A stretch of DNA of 64,000 nucleotides from Timema cristinae (GCA_039000515.1 JBCFYV010000024.1:41414533-41478532); one strand, 5' to 3'. Shown: positions 34,905-45,934, counted from the stretch's first letter. Numbers and translations are program-made. The notes: generated from the letters alone by a model not told the origin.

Positions 34905-36000
34905 TTTAAAGAAAATTAGTGGTTTACCCTACAAGGCCTCTTGTTTATCTTCTAGTATTCCTTCCCCTCTTCCTTTGACGAGTTTACACATTCACTATAT
35001 AAACTATTTGCGTCTTGAAAACATTAATTTGCTTTTTTAAAATACCTATTTCTAGTTTCCTATTATAGGTAGACATTGCTTCCAACTACTTCTTTAATAT
35101 ACATCCTTTCAGTAAAACTCCTACAGGCCATTTTCGTGACCAAACCAAACAAATAACCCAAGTTGTAGATGATTTATAAAAAACACGTTTACAAAAAACT
35201 ACTTCAAAATAATAATAATAATAATAATAATTTGGTGACACTGTAAAACTATTTTAGAATTAATTTTTTGAACGTTATTTATTTAAAAAAATATTTGAAT
35301 AAAACGTAAATTCATGGATATGGTAGGTCCTCTCTTGACCTCTCGTGAAGTCACAGGTAGGCAACATTCTTAATTTGAAATCATTGTATTTTAGTATTCA
35401 TTAGACCAGTACGAAATGTAACTGTATTTAGCTGTCCGACACCGTCTCAGTGTTACTAACCTCTTGGGCCATTCACAGGTCCTCCTGAATTCATAGTATA
35501 CACTGATTTGTGTAGTAATGAACATCTTAAATGGAGTCTGGTTGGAAAAATTACCTTTCATCCATAAAAAAAAAAGTGTATACATCACCAGCATTCGTGT
35601 TGTATATGGGGTTTAACAAACTTTTGACTCCAACGGGATGCGACCCAAAAGGTATTTCATTGTAAAATTGATATTTTTTAAAATTCAAAACAGCTTAGCA
35701 GTCTTTTTCAAAAACTTGAACAGAATACAGTATGTTATATCGTCTAATTGTTAATAAGAATAAATATTATTATTAAATTTAAAAATATTAGAACAGTTTC
35801 AGTAATATACTTACACTATTCTAATAACATAACTAGTAAAGAATTCAGTCGAGAAATTCACGCTATTACTCGGTTGGTAAGTTGTTTTCATCTCGCCTCT
35901 TGTCAAGTAATGTAAAACTCGGAATATACGAAACAATATTTTTTCTGATTGTTCTCTATGTGTGTGAAACGTGGTAACTTACCTTACATGACGAAATAAA
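34905..36000. other. AT-rich intron sequence
   Basis: An AAT microsatellite near 35206-35231. CGACCCAAAAGG near 35642 resembles hAT-end phrases but no partner end was found. Confidence 0.35.
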
Positions 36001-36004
36001 ATTC

Positions 36005-36236
36005 AGATGTTCAAAAACAAGGTGCCTAGGAAGTTATTTGGTCCATGAGGGATGAAGCTACAGGGGAGTGGAGGAGGTTAAATAATGATGAGTCAGCCTG
36101 TACTCACCACAATACTTTGTTAGTATAATCAAGTCTCGTATATTATGGTGGTAAGGACATGTGGTGCGAATAGAATAATCTAGATCCGTGTGCGAGATAC
36201 TGACTGGCAAACCATTTGGGAAGAGAGAACCTTTTG
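36005..36236 (+). mobile_element. Family R reverse-transcriptase C-terminal fossil
   Basis: FKNKVPRKLFGP, then GEWRRLNNDES-like codons, SLVS-IKSRILWW, GHVVRIE and EILTGKPFGKRE after compensating stops and shifts. It is the third copy of the fossil at 3595, cut at its 3' side by the hAT MITE. Confidence 0.62.
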
Positions 36237-36244
36237 TTTTAGAT

Positions 36245-36577
36245 CAGCCGTCAGCAAACTACGGCCCGTGACGTCAATTTGTGCGCCCCTCACACAAATT
36301 TAAAACTTTTGTGATTTTGTCAACGAAAATTAAATAATCAATGCGTGTTTTTAAACATGCGAACAAATGAGCAAGCTCGTTTATAATGTTACATATGTGT
36401 ACAAGCATAAACTTGTGTTTACTGTAGCAATTACGTTAGTTATATGACTAATAAATGCATTTTTGTTTGAAAATAAAGTTATTTATCTAGTAAATTTAGA
36501 TATGTGTCACATGCGGGCCTCTAGAGACCTTACAGATGCCCAAGTGGCTCTCGGGGAGAAAAGTTTGCCCACCTCTG
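36245..36577. mobile_element. hAT MITE, 333 bp, with perfect 8-bp target-site duplication
   Basis: Left terminus CAGCCGTCAGCAAACTACGG then CCCG; right terminus in reverse CAGAGGTGGGCAAACTTTTC. TTTTAGAT stands on both sides (36237-36244, 36578-36585). It is non-coding and sits 118 bp upstream of oaf exon 2. Confidence 0.92.
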
Positions 36578-36695
36578 TTTTAGATGGTGCTCTCCAAATC
36601 GATGCTATCTTTGCAAAACGGTTATAATGGCTAGACGTTTCTACCACGCTAACTGGTAGTTCCCGTACTGACGCAATCTTGTCTCTTGTTTCCAG

Positions 36696-36809
36696 GGTGG
36701 GGATGTCATCCAGGAAACCATCACGGCGAATGTGAGTGAGGACTGTATGACCCTCGAGTTCCAGAGGTCGGATGGCACCTTGGTGACCCAGCTGCTTGAT
36801 TTCAGGAAC
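36696..36809 (+). CDS. oaf: out at first (oaf), coding exon 2
   Basis: The exon has 38 codons in phase 0 on both sides, flanked by a strong acceptor (TCTTGTTTCCAG) and the donor GTGAGT. It encodes GGDVIQETITANVSEDC then MTLEFQRSDGTLVTQLLDFRN. The GG-(D/E)VIQE-(S/T)IT block, the TLEFQ-DGTL-TQL core and the DFRN ending are the recognisable N-terminal part of OAF proteins; the vertebrate orthologue has the same DGTLV-DF pattern. The exon is compositionally distinct from its surroundings (GC-rich, codon-like). The next exon, expected to begin near EVQ, was not found in the remaining 27 kb, so the gene continues past the window. A hAT MITE ends 118 bp upstream, and a decayed tandem series starts at the exon's 3' end. 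Confidence 0.93.
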
Positions 36810-37170
36810 GTGAGTGTTTGATCATTCCTGTGTTTGCCGGGTATGGAATTCTCCAAATCTAGACGAACCCGAACGTTTTAGACTATGCAGTATAGATTCG
36901 CTGACTTGAGGAACATATTTAATAACTCTCTTTGTTTACTGGGATAAGGGGGGAGGAGGGGTTGTAGACGGTTCCTTTTTCCAAATCTGAATGAACGTGT
37001 AGAATATTCAGCACATTCAGCATATTCGCTGACTTTAGGAACAACAGTTATCATTTATGGGCTTACTGTGATAGGGTGAGGCGAGGGTTGCCTGCACTTC
37101 TCCAAATTGTGACGAACGTTGTAGACTATACATTATAGCTTTCTCGACTTGAGAAAAACACTTAAGAACG
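36791..37170 (+). repeat. Decayed tandem series that starts in the 3' end of oaf exon 2
   Basis: GATTTCAGGAAC (exon end, 36798-36809) has related copies GACTTGAGGAAC (ending 36914), GACTTTAGGAAC (ending 37042) and GACTTGAGAAAAAC (near 37157). Each is followed by a TTTAC-GG-ATAGGG-like run, TCTCCAAATC, GACGAACG and TAGACTAT. Spacing is 105-128 bp. A further partial copy (TTTCCAAATCGGGATGAGCG) is at 37539. Only the first copy keeps a GT donor. Confidence 0.6.
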
Positions 37171-37389
37171 TTCATCATAGAAGACGCAACTTAGTTCCCA
37201 GCTCGCATCTGCGTTTGTGTGTGCGCGTGTGAGGTATGGGAGTAAAAGGGAAAATAAAAGACCTACGATGTACGATAAATGTGTTCAGTTCATTCGTATT
37301 TGAATAATTACTCGAAATTTTCCGCAGTGACGATGGGGGTTACAGAGCGACAAAATTTCTTGTTATTAACTACAGTATGTCCCTATTAT

Positions 37390-37525
37390 TTTCAATGAAG
37401 TTTTTTTAATCCCAATATCAATTAATATTCCAACAATTTTCTGTATTAGAAACTTATATTAATTCTTTATCTCCATTAATATATAATCAGAAATGACCAC
37501 GTGTAATAGTATTTGTGTAAAATTT
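37390..37525 (+). repeat. Left copy of a 135-bp intronic duplication
   Basis: TTTTCAATGAAGTTTTTTTA, TTCTGTATTAGAAAC, CTTTATCTCCATTAATAT and CCACGTGTAATA align in order with 42270-42410. The two copies are 4.9 kb apart, on either side of the SINE cluster and the 52-bp satellite. Confidence 0.6.
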
Positions 37526-37529
37526 TTGC

Positions 37530-38650
37530 CTGCACGTTTCCAAATCGGGATGAGCGTTGTTGTGAGAGTAATCCATTTTCTTAAATAACTTTTTCGACGG
37601 GTATAGATACATCTACGCGGCAGTGAAAACTATTGATCTTGTCGGTTTTTATTCCAAGATCCATTTTTAAAGTATAAGGTTTGGTTATATATTATCCTGA
37701 ATAAATAAAACGAACATATGATATAATGGAGAAGGTACTTTCTGGAAATGGCTATAGCTAAAAATTCGACAAAGGATTTATTAATAGTTAAGATAGAGAA
37801 TGTATTAAGGACCGTAATTATGATTTGGTCTCTGGAGTCTACCAATATGCCAATATACCAATATATCAATAAGAAGCAATTAAGGTTGAATGGGTTAGGA
37901 GTGGGTGGTATTGGTGTTGGTTGACGTCTAAATATTGACAATATACGTTTTTTTAAGTTAGCACAACAATATCTTTTAAAAAAAACGCTTTTAAGAAAAA
38001 TCCCCTTTCTTATAAAGTTTCTTGGTTTTGTGACGCTGACAAAATTACATAATTATTTTTTATATAATGGACGTCTTCAAGTTCATCTCGTGGTCAACTA
38101 TTGTTTTTCAAATGGGACCCTGTATTTGATTGCGGAATCGTATTCTAAAAAAAACAAACAACTTTTGTCTTAAACACTTTTTTATCCGAAATATATTCTA
38201 GATGATATTTAATGAATTAAAGAAATACGTATAATGTTTTTGGAAATGATTTTATTTCAATTTATTGTAATCTGTAAACCTCGGGTAGAAAGTGTTAAAG
38301 AAAAAAGTATCTCTTTTTCGTAGGATACGAATCTGCAATCAAAAATAAAAACAATAGTGGACTTTGAGATGCCCTTGAATAAATAAAAAAATAAAGGATG
38401 TCATTTTGTCAGTATCTCGTAACCAACTAACTTTGTATTAAACATTTTTTTCTTAAATGCATTTTTTAAAGATATATTATTGTGCCAACTTAAAGAACCA
38501 TCCCTTATACGGTACTGAAATCTGTACAAAATGGATCTATCACTCGATAGACCTTTCTTATCTGCTTTGAAGCAGTGTATGGGAAATTAATATACTAGCT
38601 ACGATCTTTAAAACCCTATTATGATAACAACCCAAATTAATAACTTATAT
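37530..38650. other. AT-rich intron sequence
   Basis: No recognised feature beyond the partial tandem unit at 37539. The 103-codon minus-strand frame at 37630-37941 has random composition. Confidence 0.4.
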
Positions 38651-38654
38651 TATG

Positions 38655-38873
38655 GTGACTGGTGGTCTAGGGGCTAAGGTGTTAGACATCTGTGCTGGGT
38701 GTCCGGGGTTCAATCCTTGGTCCCGGCACAGATTTATCTGATCGCCAAACCCTTCCTTCACCTCTGACAAGAAGTGTATTACTCACAACTTGTGAATGTG
38801 TGGGTGCCAGGCCCCCACCGTGGTTCGGATCACACGTTAAACTGTAGGCTTTAATTATATAATAATAATAATA
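38655..38873 (+). mobile_element. SINE-A with 3' deletion
   Basis: Normal head and body to CACGTTAAACTGTAGG, then a direct jump to an AAT repeat; the shared tail is missing. Confidence 0.85.
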
Positions 38874-38949
38874 AACGTACCTTGGTTTTTATAAACTCCC
38901 CCAGCGTATTGCTACCCGTTCGAGCGGTTCTATTACTTACACTATTTAT

Positions 38950-39165
38950 TATTATTTTCACCGCGTTTTACTAACTGTTAGGGTTGTTCGTATATATAAT
39001 AACTCTAAATGGTGTAGAGATAATGAAAGAAGCATTTCAGAGGTAATATGCTCGCATTTGCCTGGAAGGAGAGTGGCAAACCATTTATGAAAAAACACCC
39101 TTAGTAGACCCGGTCGGCATTTGAACCCAGACTTCTTCCGTCATTAGTATACTTACACTAAAGAA
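38950..39165 (-). mobile_element. SINE-C
   Basis: Reversed tail CACCGCGTTTTACTAACTGT, body GCTCGCATTTGCCTGGAAGG, and reversed B-box region GGTCGGCATTTGAACCCAGA. Confidence 0.7.
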
Positions 39166-39169
39166 AGGA

Positions 39170-39300
39170 CGAGGAAGGTAAATTTAGGAGGAAGTATACA
39201 TTTATTTTCTTTGAAGGGAAGTTATAAACTATATAGGAAAATAACTTATAACACCCTGTTGGGATTCGAACCCTAACGTTTTTGTCACTGATTAACTCGA
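39170..39300 (-). mobile_element. SINE-C partial copy
   Basis: GACGAGGAAGGTAAATTTAG and GTTGGGATTCGAACCCTAAC (reversed B box) repeat the body of the copy immediately to the left; the tail is absent. Confidence 0.65.
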
Positions 39301-39332
39301 TAATATAAACTAAATAAAGTTAAGAAATTAAC

Positions 39333-39580
39333 ACCGGATTCGGTGGATGCGTGGTACAACGCAATACTCTCGCAGTAGACTCCCGATGACGGGAAGATCG
39401 AGGTTCGAATCTCTTTGTAGTGTACTGAGGGTAATTTTTCCAAAATGATTTTCCCTCTCTCCATCCACGCAAATTCGGGTACACTTGAACCTATAAGTAT
39501 AACCTCTCTAATCCCTAAAAATCATAAATGTAACTAAGCATAAAAATCGAACGGGTAATAAGACGCAACGCTAAAAAAAA
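39333..39580 (+). mobile_element. SINE-C
   Basis: Head CCGGATTCGGTGGATGCGTG, B box GGTTCGAATCTC, body CCATCCACGCAAATTCGGGT, and tail GGTAATAAGACGCAACGCTA with a poly-A end. Confidence 0.82.
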
Positions 39581-39589
39581 AAAAGTTCG

Positions 39590-40378
39590 ACGAACCCCCC
39601 AAAAGTTTTTTTTTTAATTTACCAGTGTGTTTATGGCTGAAGTTTGTATTTCCTTTAATTCTGGTACATACATGTTCGCAAATGTTTGAATGAATAAGCC
39701 ATCAATTTAAACAATACTTACTCTATATAAGAAAAAAAACCCAACAAATCATTGTTTAACGAAGAACTAATTTCAAACGTTTTTAATTTATCAGTGTTTG
39801 TGGCGTACGTTACTTTTACTTTGAGGACGAACATATTAAAAAGCATACTCGCAAACTTTTTTTTTCAGAAACACACAAAAAAAATCAATTAATGCTTGTC
39901 AAAAGCACTTGGAACTACAAAAAATTCTTTCGCTTGTTTTTTTTTTTACCAATATTACTGGATTTAGGATGGAAAAAATCTTAAACGAGTATAAAACGCA
40001 CAACATGTGTATCACAAAATTGGTTTCAGGAAATAGCATTGTCATTGGCACGATTGCAGTGTAAAATCTCGAAGAAAAAATTTTCCTCTTTTCCTGCATG
40101 TTTTACCAATCGAACCATGACGTGATGAAAATCACAAAACCAATATCAAGCAATAACTTTACAAGGAAAAACTTATATTCTTTGGCAGACCTCCCAACTA
40201 TTTCGGTGGAGTTACTAGTAAGGTTAACACGGATATTTATAATAATTAGCTGCATTACAATTATTATTCTTTGTAAACAACCCAACATCAAGATTTAAAT
40301 TGTGTTTATATATTTAAAATTCCTACATAAACTTAAATATTAATTTAAAAGAATTAATCTTATCTTGACAGAAACGTG
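39590..40378. other. AT-rich intron sequence
   Basis: Overlapping short open frames on both strands near 39900-40300 have no recognisable domain. No repeat recognised. Confidence 0.4.
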
Positions 40379-40379
40379 G

Positions 40380-40483
40380 TTTTAGCACCATGTTTTACTA
40401 CCCATTCAGGTTGTAAGCATATATACTAGTTACACTAATATGTTATGGGTGAGGATGGTTGAATTTATAGGAAGTGTACCTCT
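40380..40483 (-). mobile_element. SINE tail-side fragment next to the satellite
   Basis: TTTTAGCACCATGTTTTACT and GGTGAGGATGGTTGAATTTA match the reversed 3' half of SINE-B/C. It is cut off where the 52-bp array begins. Confidence 0.62.
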
Positions 40484-42229
40484 AATTACACTGAATATAC
40501 ATTTTTAGGTTATATTACCCATAGCATTAGACTTGAATTCTCACTGAATCTTCCTTTGAGGCTATAGTTTACGTAGCGTTAGTCTAGAATTCACACTAAA
40601 TCTTCCTTTTTAGGCTATATTACCCATAGCGTTAGACTTGAATTCACACTGAATCTTTCTTTGAGGCTATAGTTTACGTAGTGTTAGACTTGAATTCAAA
40701 CTAAATCTTCCTTTTTAGGTTATATTACCCATAGCGTTAGACTTGAATTCACACTGAATCTTCCTTTGAGGCTATTGTTTACGTAGCGTTAGACTTGAAT
40801 TCAAACTAAATCTTCCTTTTTAGGTTATATACCCATAGCGTTAGACTTGAATTCACACTGAATCTTCCTTTGAGGCTATAGTTTACGTAGCGTTAGTCTA
40901 GAATTCACACTGAATCTTCCTTTGAGGCTATTGTTTACGTAGTGTTAGACTTGAATTCAAACTAAATCTTCCTTTTTAGGTTATATACCCATAGCGTTAG
41001 ACTTGAATTCACACTGAATCTTCCTTTGAGGCTATAGTTTACGTAGCGTTAGTCTAGAATTCACACTGAATCTTCCTTTGAGGCTATAGTTTACGTAGCG
41101 TTAGACTTGAATTCAAACTAAATCTTCCTTTTTAGGTTATATACCCATAGCGTTAGACTTGAATTCACACTGAATCTTCCTTTGAGGCTATAGTTTACGT
41201 AGCGTTAGTCTAGAATTCACACTGAATCTTCCTTTGAGGCTATAGTTTACGTAGCGTTAGACTTGAATTCAAACTAAATCTTCCTTTTTAGGTTATATAC
41301 CCATAGCGTTAGTCTAGAATTCACACTGAATCTTCCTTTGAGGCTATTGTTTACGTAGTGTTAGACTTTAATTCAAACTAAATCTTCCTTTTTAGGTTAT
41401 ATTAACCATAGCGTTAGACTTGAATTCACACTGAATCTTCCTTTGAGGCTATAGTTTACGTATCGTTAGTCTAGAATTCACACTGAATCTTCCTTTGAGG
41501 CTATAGTTTACGTATCGTTAGTCTAGAATTCACACTGAATCTTCCTTTGAGGCTATAGTTTACGTAGCGTTAGTCTAGAATTCACACTGAATCTTCCTTT
41601 GAGGCTATTGTTTACGTAGCGTTAGACTTGAATTCAAACTAAATCTTCCTTTTTAGGTTATATTAACCATAGCGTTAGACTTGAATTCACACTGAATCTT
41701 CCTTTGAGGCTATAGTTTACGTAGCGTTAGTCTAGAATTCACACTGAATCTTCCTTTGAGGCTGAAGTTTACGTAGCGTTAGACTTGAATTCACACTAAA
41801 TCTTCCTTTGAGGTTATAGTTTACGTATCGTTGGTCTAGAATTCACACTGAATCTTCCTTTGAGGCTATAGTTTACGTAGCGTTAGTCTAGAATTCACAC
41901 TGAATCTTCCTTTGAGGCTATTGTTTACGTAGTGTTAGACTTGAATTCAAACTAAATCTTCCTTTTTAGGTTATATTAACCATAGCGTTAGACTTGAATT
42001 CACACTGAATCTTCCTTTGAGGCTATAGTTTACGTAGCGTTAGACTTGAATTCACACTGAATCTTCCTTTGAGGCTATAGTTTACGTAGCGTTAGACTTG
42101 AATTCACACTGAATCTTCCTTTGAGGCTGAAGTTTACGTAGCGTTAGACTTGAATTCACACTAAATCTTCCTTTGAGGTTATAGTTTACGTATCGTTAGT
42201 CTAGAATTCACACTGAATCTTTCTTTGAA
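40484..42229. repeat. 52-bp satellite array with two unit types, about 33 units
   Basis: Type 1 units contain GAATTCACACTGAATCTTCC, then TTTGAGGCTATAGTTTACGT. Type 2 units contain GAATTCAAACTAAATCTTCC, then TTTTTAGGTTATATACCCAT. Most units carry an EcoRI site (GAATTC). Types alternate 1-2 at the left and follow 1-1-2 or longer 1-runs further right, a higher-order pattern implying repeated block duplication. No ORF. Confidence 0.93.
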
Positions 42230-42269
42230 GGTAACGTCTCGGTCGTGTACATTAGTAGTTTTTCCACAT

Positions 42270-42410
42270 GCATATTTTCAATGCAGTTTTTTTTTAATCC
42301 AAATATCATATAATATTTCAACTATGTTCTGTATTAGGAACATCTATTAGCTCTTTATCTCGATTAATGTTTAATCAAAAGTGATCCACGTGCAATATAG
42401 TTTTCGTATA
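42270..42410 (+). repeat. Right copy of the 135-bp intronic duplication
   Basis: TTTTCAATGCAGTTTTTTTT, TTCTGTATTAGGAAC, CTTTATCTCGATTAATGT and CCACGTGCAATA correspond to 37390-37525. Confidence 0.6.
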
Positions 42411-42730
42411 AATTTACGATTTCAAGCAGATTGTTTCGCCAAGGTGATGATGGGCATGTGATGCACGCTCGGTTTATAATTAAGTTATAATGCACCACCA
42501 CTATCACTCATCCGTTAATTAACCAAGGTGTTTCCTTCTGTGGATAAATGTGTAAGGTGATGATTTCGGCCGTGGCTAGGATTAAGGATATGTGGTCATT
42601 ATTCTGAGCTTTAAGAGACTTTTTTTTTACAAATATACATTAAAATAATCATTATTTTTGACTCCAAATAAATATGTAAATATTATATAATTTATATATT
42701 GCTTATATTGATACATAATTCAATTTTTAC

Positions 42731-42930
42731 CTGCTCCGTGTCTTATTCCCCAGTTGGACTGACTGCATATAGCCACTAATGAGTAAGAGATTAAGAAGAA
42801 AGCATTTAGAAGAAATGTATCTACAGTTGCCTGGAGGGAGAGTAGAAAATCGCTAATTATAAAACTCCGTGGTATACAGAGTCCTGATTCCAGCTTCTAT
42901 ATCTCCATCAGTGTCAAATCAGACACGAGG
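42731..42930 (-). mobile_element. SINE-C, strongly diverged
   Basis: CTGCTCCGTGTCTTATTCCC (reversed tail), AGTTGCCTGGAGGGAGAGTA (body) and ATATCTCCATCAGTGTC (reversed head side) keep the order of the family. Confidence 0.55.
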
Positions 42931-42934
42931 AGAC

Positions 42935-43895
42935 TGACGTCTTGATCCGTATACCCACTGGTGCTGTCGAACCTCCCACTTATTGACAAGTAAATATGCC
43001 CTCGACTCCCATATTTTCCTCCCTTCTAATAAATCCCCCCTCTTTTTTGGTCAAAAAGTACATATGTTTTAGATATATTTTACCTTTCTAAGGTAATACT
43101 AATAAGATAGAATCATTATTTTATCTACAGAAGAAAGATTCAAATGTAAAACAAGTCTAATTGGTTAAGAGAGCTGCTTAAATTTCACTCCATAACTTAG
43201 GAATATTATGTAACACTGGACCAAATATTCACCACCCATATAAACCCATAAAAGCTTGCCAACATTTGACACTCACTTTTTCCCCTTTCTATTGGTTCGT
43301 AATTAAAGAAAACCTCCTAATATTTATCCTTTTACCAGATCACAATGTCGATGACGCTGTTATGAATTTCTCTGTTTATTTTTACAATTTTATTACTCAC
43401 GAATTTTTAAAATTAATTTGATTTATTTGCCGCGTTACGAGAGTAAAAAGTCCCCCGTCCCCCCACCTTTATCAACCTAAAATTTGTTCAAAGATGCGTT
43501 TCTGATATTAAAGGAAATATGAGTAACATCTTGGACAACATTTTAAGTGAATAATCTTCTATTTTTATATTTTAATCCGATTATTTCTTCCTAGAATTGA
43601 ACTGCATTATTTGTTGCGCGTTTTTATCTTCGCATGTTATATGTAATATGGAATGTAGGTCACGAAGAAATAAAGTTCTTCAATTTGACACTCACTACCT
43701 GACGTGCTTTTGTGAAAAATGCATCTTCAAGGAAAAAACATTAGCACATATATTGCTTCACAAAGTTTACGAAATCATAAATATAATTGTGTTTCTTTCA
43801 GGTGATTCACTTAATTTAAGGGATATTATTGCTAGTTAAAACCACGCTTGTAATAAAACATGTGGACTAGACCTTCTGCAAGGGCAATTTAATTC
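42935..43895. other. AT-rich intron sequence
   Basis: An 80-codon Cys-containing open frame at 43597-43839 has no ATG at its start and no known domain. No repeat recognised. Confidence 0.4.
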
Positions 43896-43904
43896 ATTTT
43901 ATTT

Positions 43905-43990
43905 TAAAATAACAACAGACACGGGAATCGAACCCGATACTTTTTGCTCAAGTGTTTTACCACAGAGCCTTCCAACCTTGTCTCGTATAC
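43905..43990 (-). mobile_element. tRNA-like head, SINE type E
   Basis: The minus strand reads AAGGCTCTGTGGTAAAACAC (A box) and TATCGGGTTCGATTCCCGTG (B box). A second B-box-like phrase (GTTCAATTCCC) lies on the + strand at about 44069. Pairing of a full cloverleaf is incomplete, so it is called SINE-like rather than a tRNA gene. Confidence 0.45.
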
Positions 43991-43999
43991 ATGGTCATC

Positions 44000-44885
44000 C
44001 TTCACTACTTGTGTATTGACTTTAATTTAACTGTGGTAACTGGTGAAAGTGTCCCACGTTCAATTCCCTGTTCCAAGTTGTGATTTTTCACTTTATTAAA
44101 TTTTATTAATGTTTCATGACTGATCCTGTGGACAACCATCGCTTATCAGTTGTAATACATATATATTAAATCCAAAATAATTAACTTAATTCCGATGCTT
44201 TGTTAGTTTTTACTAACATAATAATAAAATAATGTTAAATGAAAAAAATATAACGTTTCCTTAAATCACTAAGTTACAGCATTCTTATCTCTACAATGTG
44301 AACACCCTTACAATCTGGGTTTACAAAATCGGTAAGAAACCAAGCAAAATTAATAACTGCCTTTTATATTTGTGTGTTGTGAAGAAAGACTTGTTGCTGT
44401 AGTATATAAATATTTGAAAAGGTTGGGGGGTCCCTGAAGAGCGCAGGGGGCCTAGGACAAGCCGCCTGATTTCTTTTCCAGGGCGTTGAGCGTATTCGTA
44501 CATCAAAGTGTTTGAATAACTTTGTAAATTGTGACATTAGAGATGTTTCCACACATCGGGAGAGCGGGAAAAACACAGGAGTATTATTTTTTGTGTCTGA
44601 TTAAAAACAATAAATCTTTACAAATTTCACAACACACACAAAAAAAGTGCTGTATTTGTGAATTTATTACATTATAATGCAAACTAAAATGGTAGACTTA
44701 TGTATGGATTTTTTAAAACCATTTACACATTTTTTATTACATATATTATCTCCCACACTCGTCCTTTTGTCTCCCTCAAATATTAGTTTGATATAACCGA
44801 ATACATTTTTCCATTAAGGTCCACTCGTGTTCTAAACACACGTAGCATGACACAATACTCAATTTAATTTAATTGTGTTATTTAT
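44000..44885. other. Unassigned intron sequence
   Basis: Holds a repeat phrase near 44118-44155 also seen near 27010, and a GC-rich patch at 44420-44490 followed by an acceptor-like TTTCTTTTCCAG. No OAF-like codons follow it. Confidence 0.35.
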
Positions 44886-44892
44886 TTACTAC

Positions 44893-45138
44893 TTTGCCCC
44901 GCGTCTTACTACCCGTCCGGGTTATACGCTTAAGTACTAATTACGCTAATTTATTAGTAATTGGGCAGGTTGAATATAGAGGAAGTAAACCCACATTTGC
45001 GTGGAGGGAAGGCGGAAAACCATTGAGGAAAAACCACCCCTAGTTCACCCGAGCGGGTTTCGAACCTTGATCTCCCCGTCTTCGGCAGTCTTGCTCAACA
45101 CGAGGCAAGCGCGTTAGCTAACTACGCCACCGAGGCGT
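44893..45138 (-). mobile_element. SINE-B
   Basis: Reversed tail CCGCGTCTTACTACCCGTCC, body AACCCACATTTGCGTGGAGG, reversed B box GGTTTCGAACCTTG, and reversed head ACTACGCCACCGAGGCG. Confidence 0.88.
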
Positions 45139-45244
45139 GTTTAAATTCAATTAAAAATAAATTTTATTCCTCTGGAAAGCTGTCTGGGAAAATGGGAATT
45201 TCTTCGGTCATACCCGAAGAAAAAAAAACCCTGTAATTTTGCAA

Positions 45245-45590
45245 TAAACAATATTGGTAACCCTGGTAAGAAGCGAGTACAGTTCCAGAGGAGTTGTTGA
45301 GGCCCAGACGTTTCAGCGTTAGTCTGAAGGACCGCAATGCCCTCTCGTCACCTGTTGAATGGGAGAGCTATAGCGGCGGGCGATTCTGTGGGCTAAGCGA
45401 GGGGAGTCACGGGCATGGCTGGAACCTTTGAACCTTCTTTTCTTTACGAATGAAGGCCTGACACAGCTTTCATCACACCGGAAGTTTGGTAGTTCCAGAC
45501 ACGTATAGTTTGTATACTCATACAAAGGCGTCGAAGGGAAAGAATTACAGCGGTCGTGTTCCTTTTGGAGATACAGCCAGGTAAAATATG
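45245..45590. other. GC-rich unique island in oaf intron 2
   Basis: Markedly higher GC than its flanks and unrelated to the repeat families here. It ends CAGCCAGGTAAAAT, which resembles a splice donor, but neither strand has a convincing frame. It could be a regulatory element or a non-coding exon. Confidence 0.3.
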
Positions 45591-45834
45591 GAAAATGTGA
45601 GGGGTTTAAAATTGTCAGGAAAATTTATGTTTTTTTGTTTTTTTTAATTGATGAAGGGTAGGTAACTATATATTTGGCTCTTGGCTATCCAAAGAATAGA
45701 AACATCCTAATTGCTTCTTAGTTACATATTGTTTTTAATTAAGTGAAAAACTTGCTTTGTTGGCTGAATGGTGTAAACTCTAAATAGGCCTAGACTGGAA
45801 TACAAATGACAGGGAGATTGGTGCGCTCTTCTCT

Positions 45835-45898
45835 ATATATATATATTATATATATATATATAAAACACAAGTCTATATTTACAACATATATAACACCA

Positions 45899-45934
<36 letters not shown>

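Larger units (their letters stand above)
866..36695 (+). other. oaf: oaf intron 1 (35.8 kb, phase 0)
   Basis: The intron starts GTAAAG and ends in a pyrimidine-rich tract followed by CAG (acceptor AG at 36694-36695). It contains no other convincing coding exon on either strand. Its bulk is SINEs, MITEs, retrotransposon fossils and AT-rich unique sequence, listed separately. Its size is explained mostly by accumulated repeats. Confidence 0.85.

Noticed and set aside
36641..36856. 71-codon minus-strand frame
   Set aside because: Antisense shadow of oaf exon 2.
43597..43839. 80-codon Cys-containing open frame
   Set aside because: No ATG at its start; cysteines do not form a known spacing; the surroundings are AT-rich intron.
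44480..44600. Possible oaf exon 3 after the acceptor-like TTTCTTTTCCAG
   Set aside because: The downstream 40 open codons do not resemble the OAF continuation and have no donor; the upstream GC patch looks like a transposon fragment.
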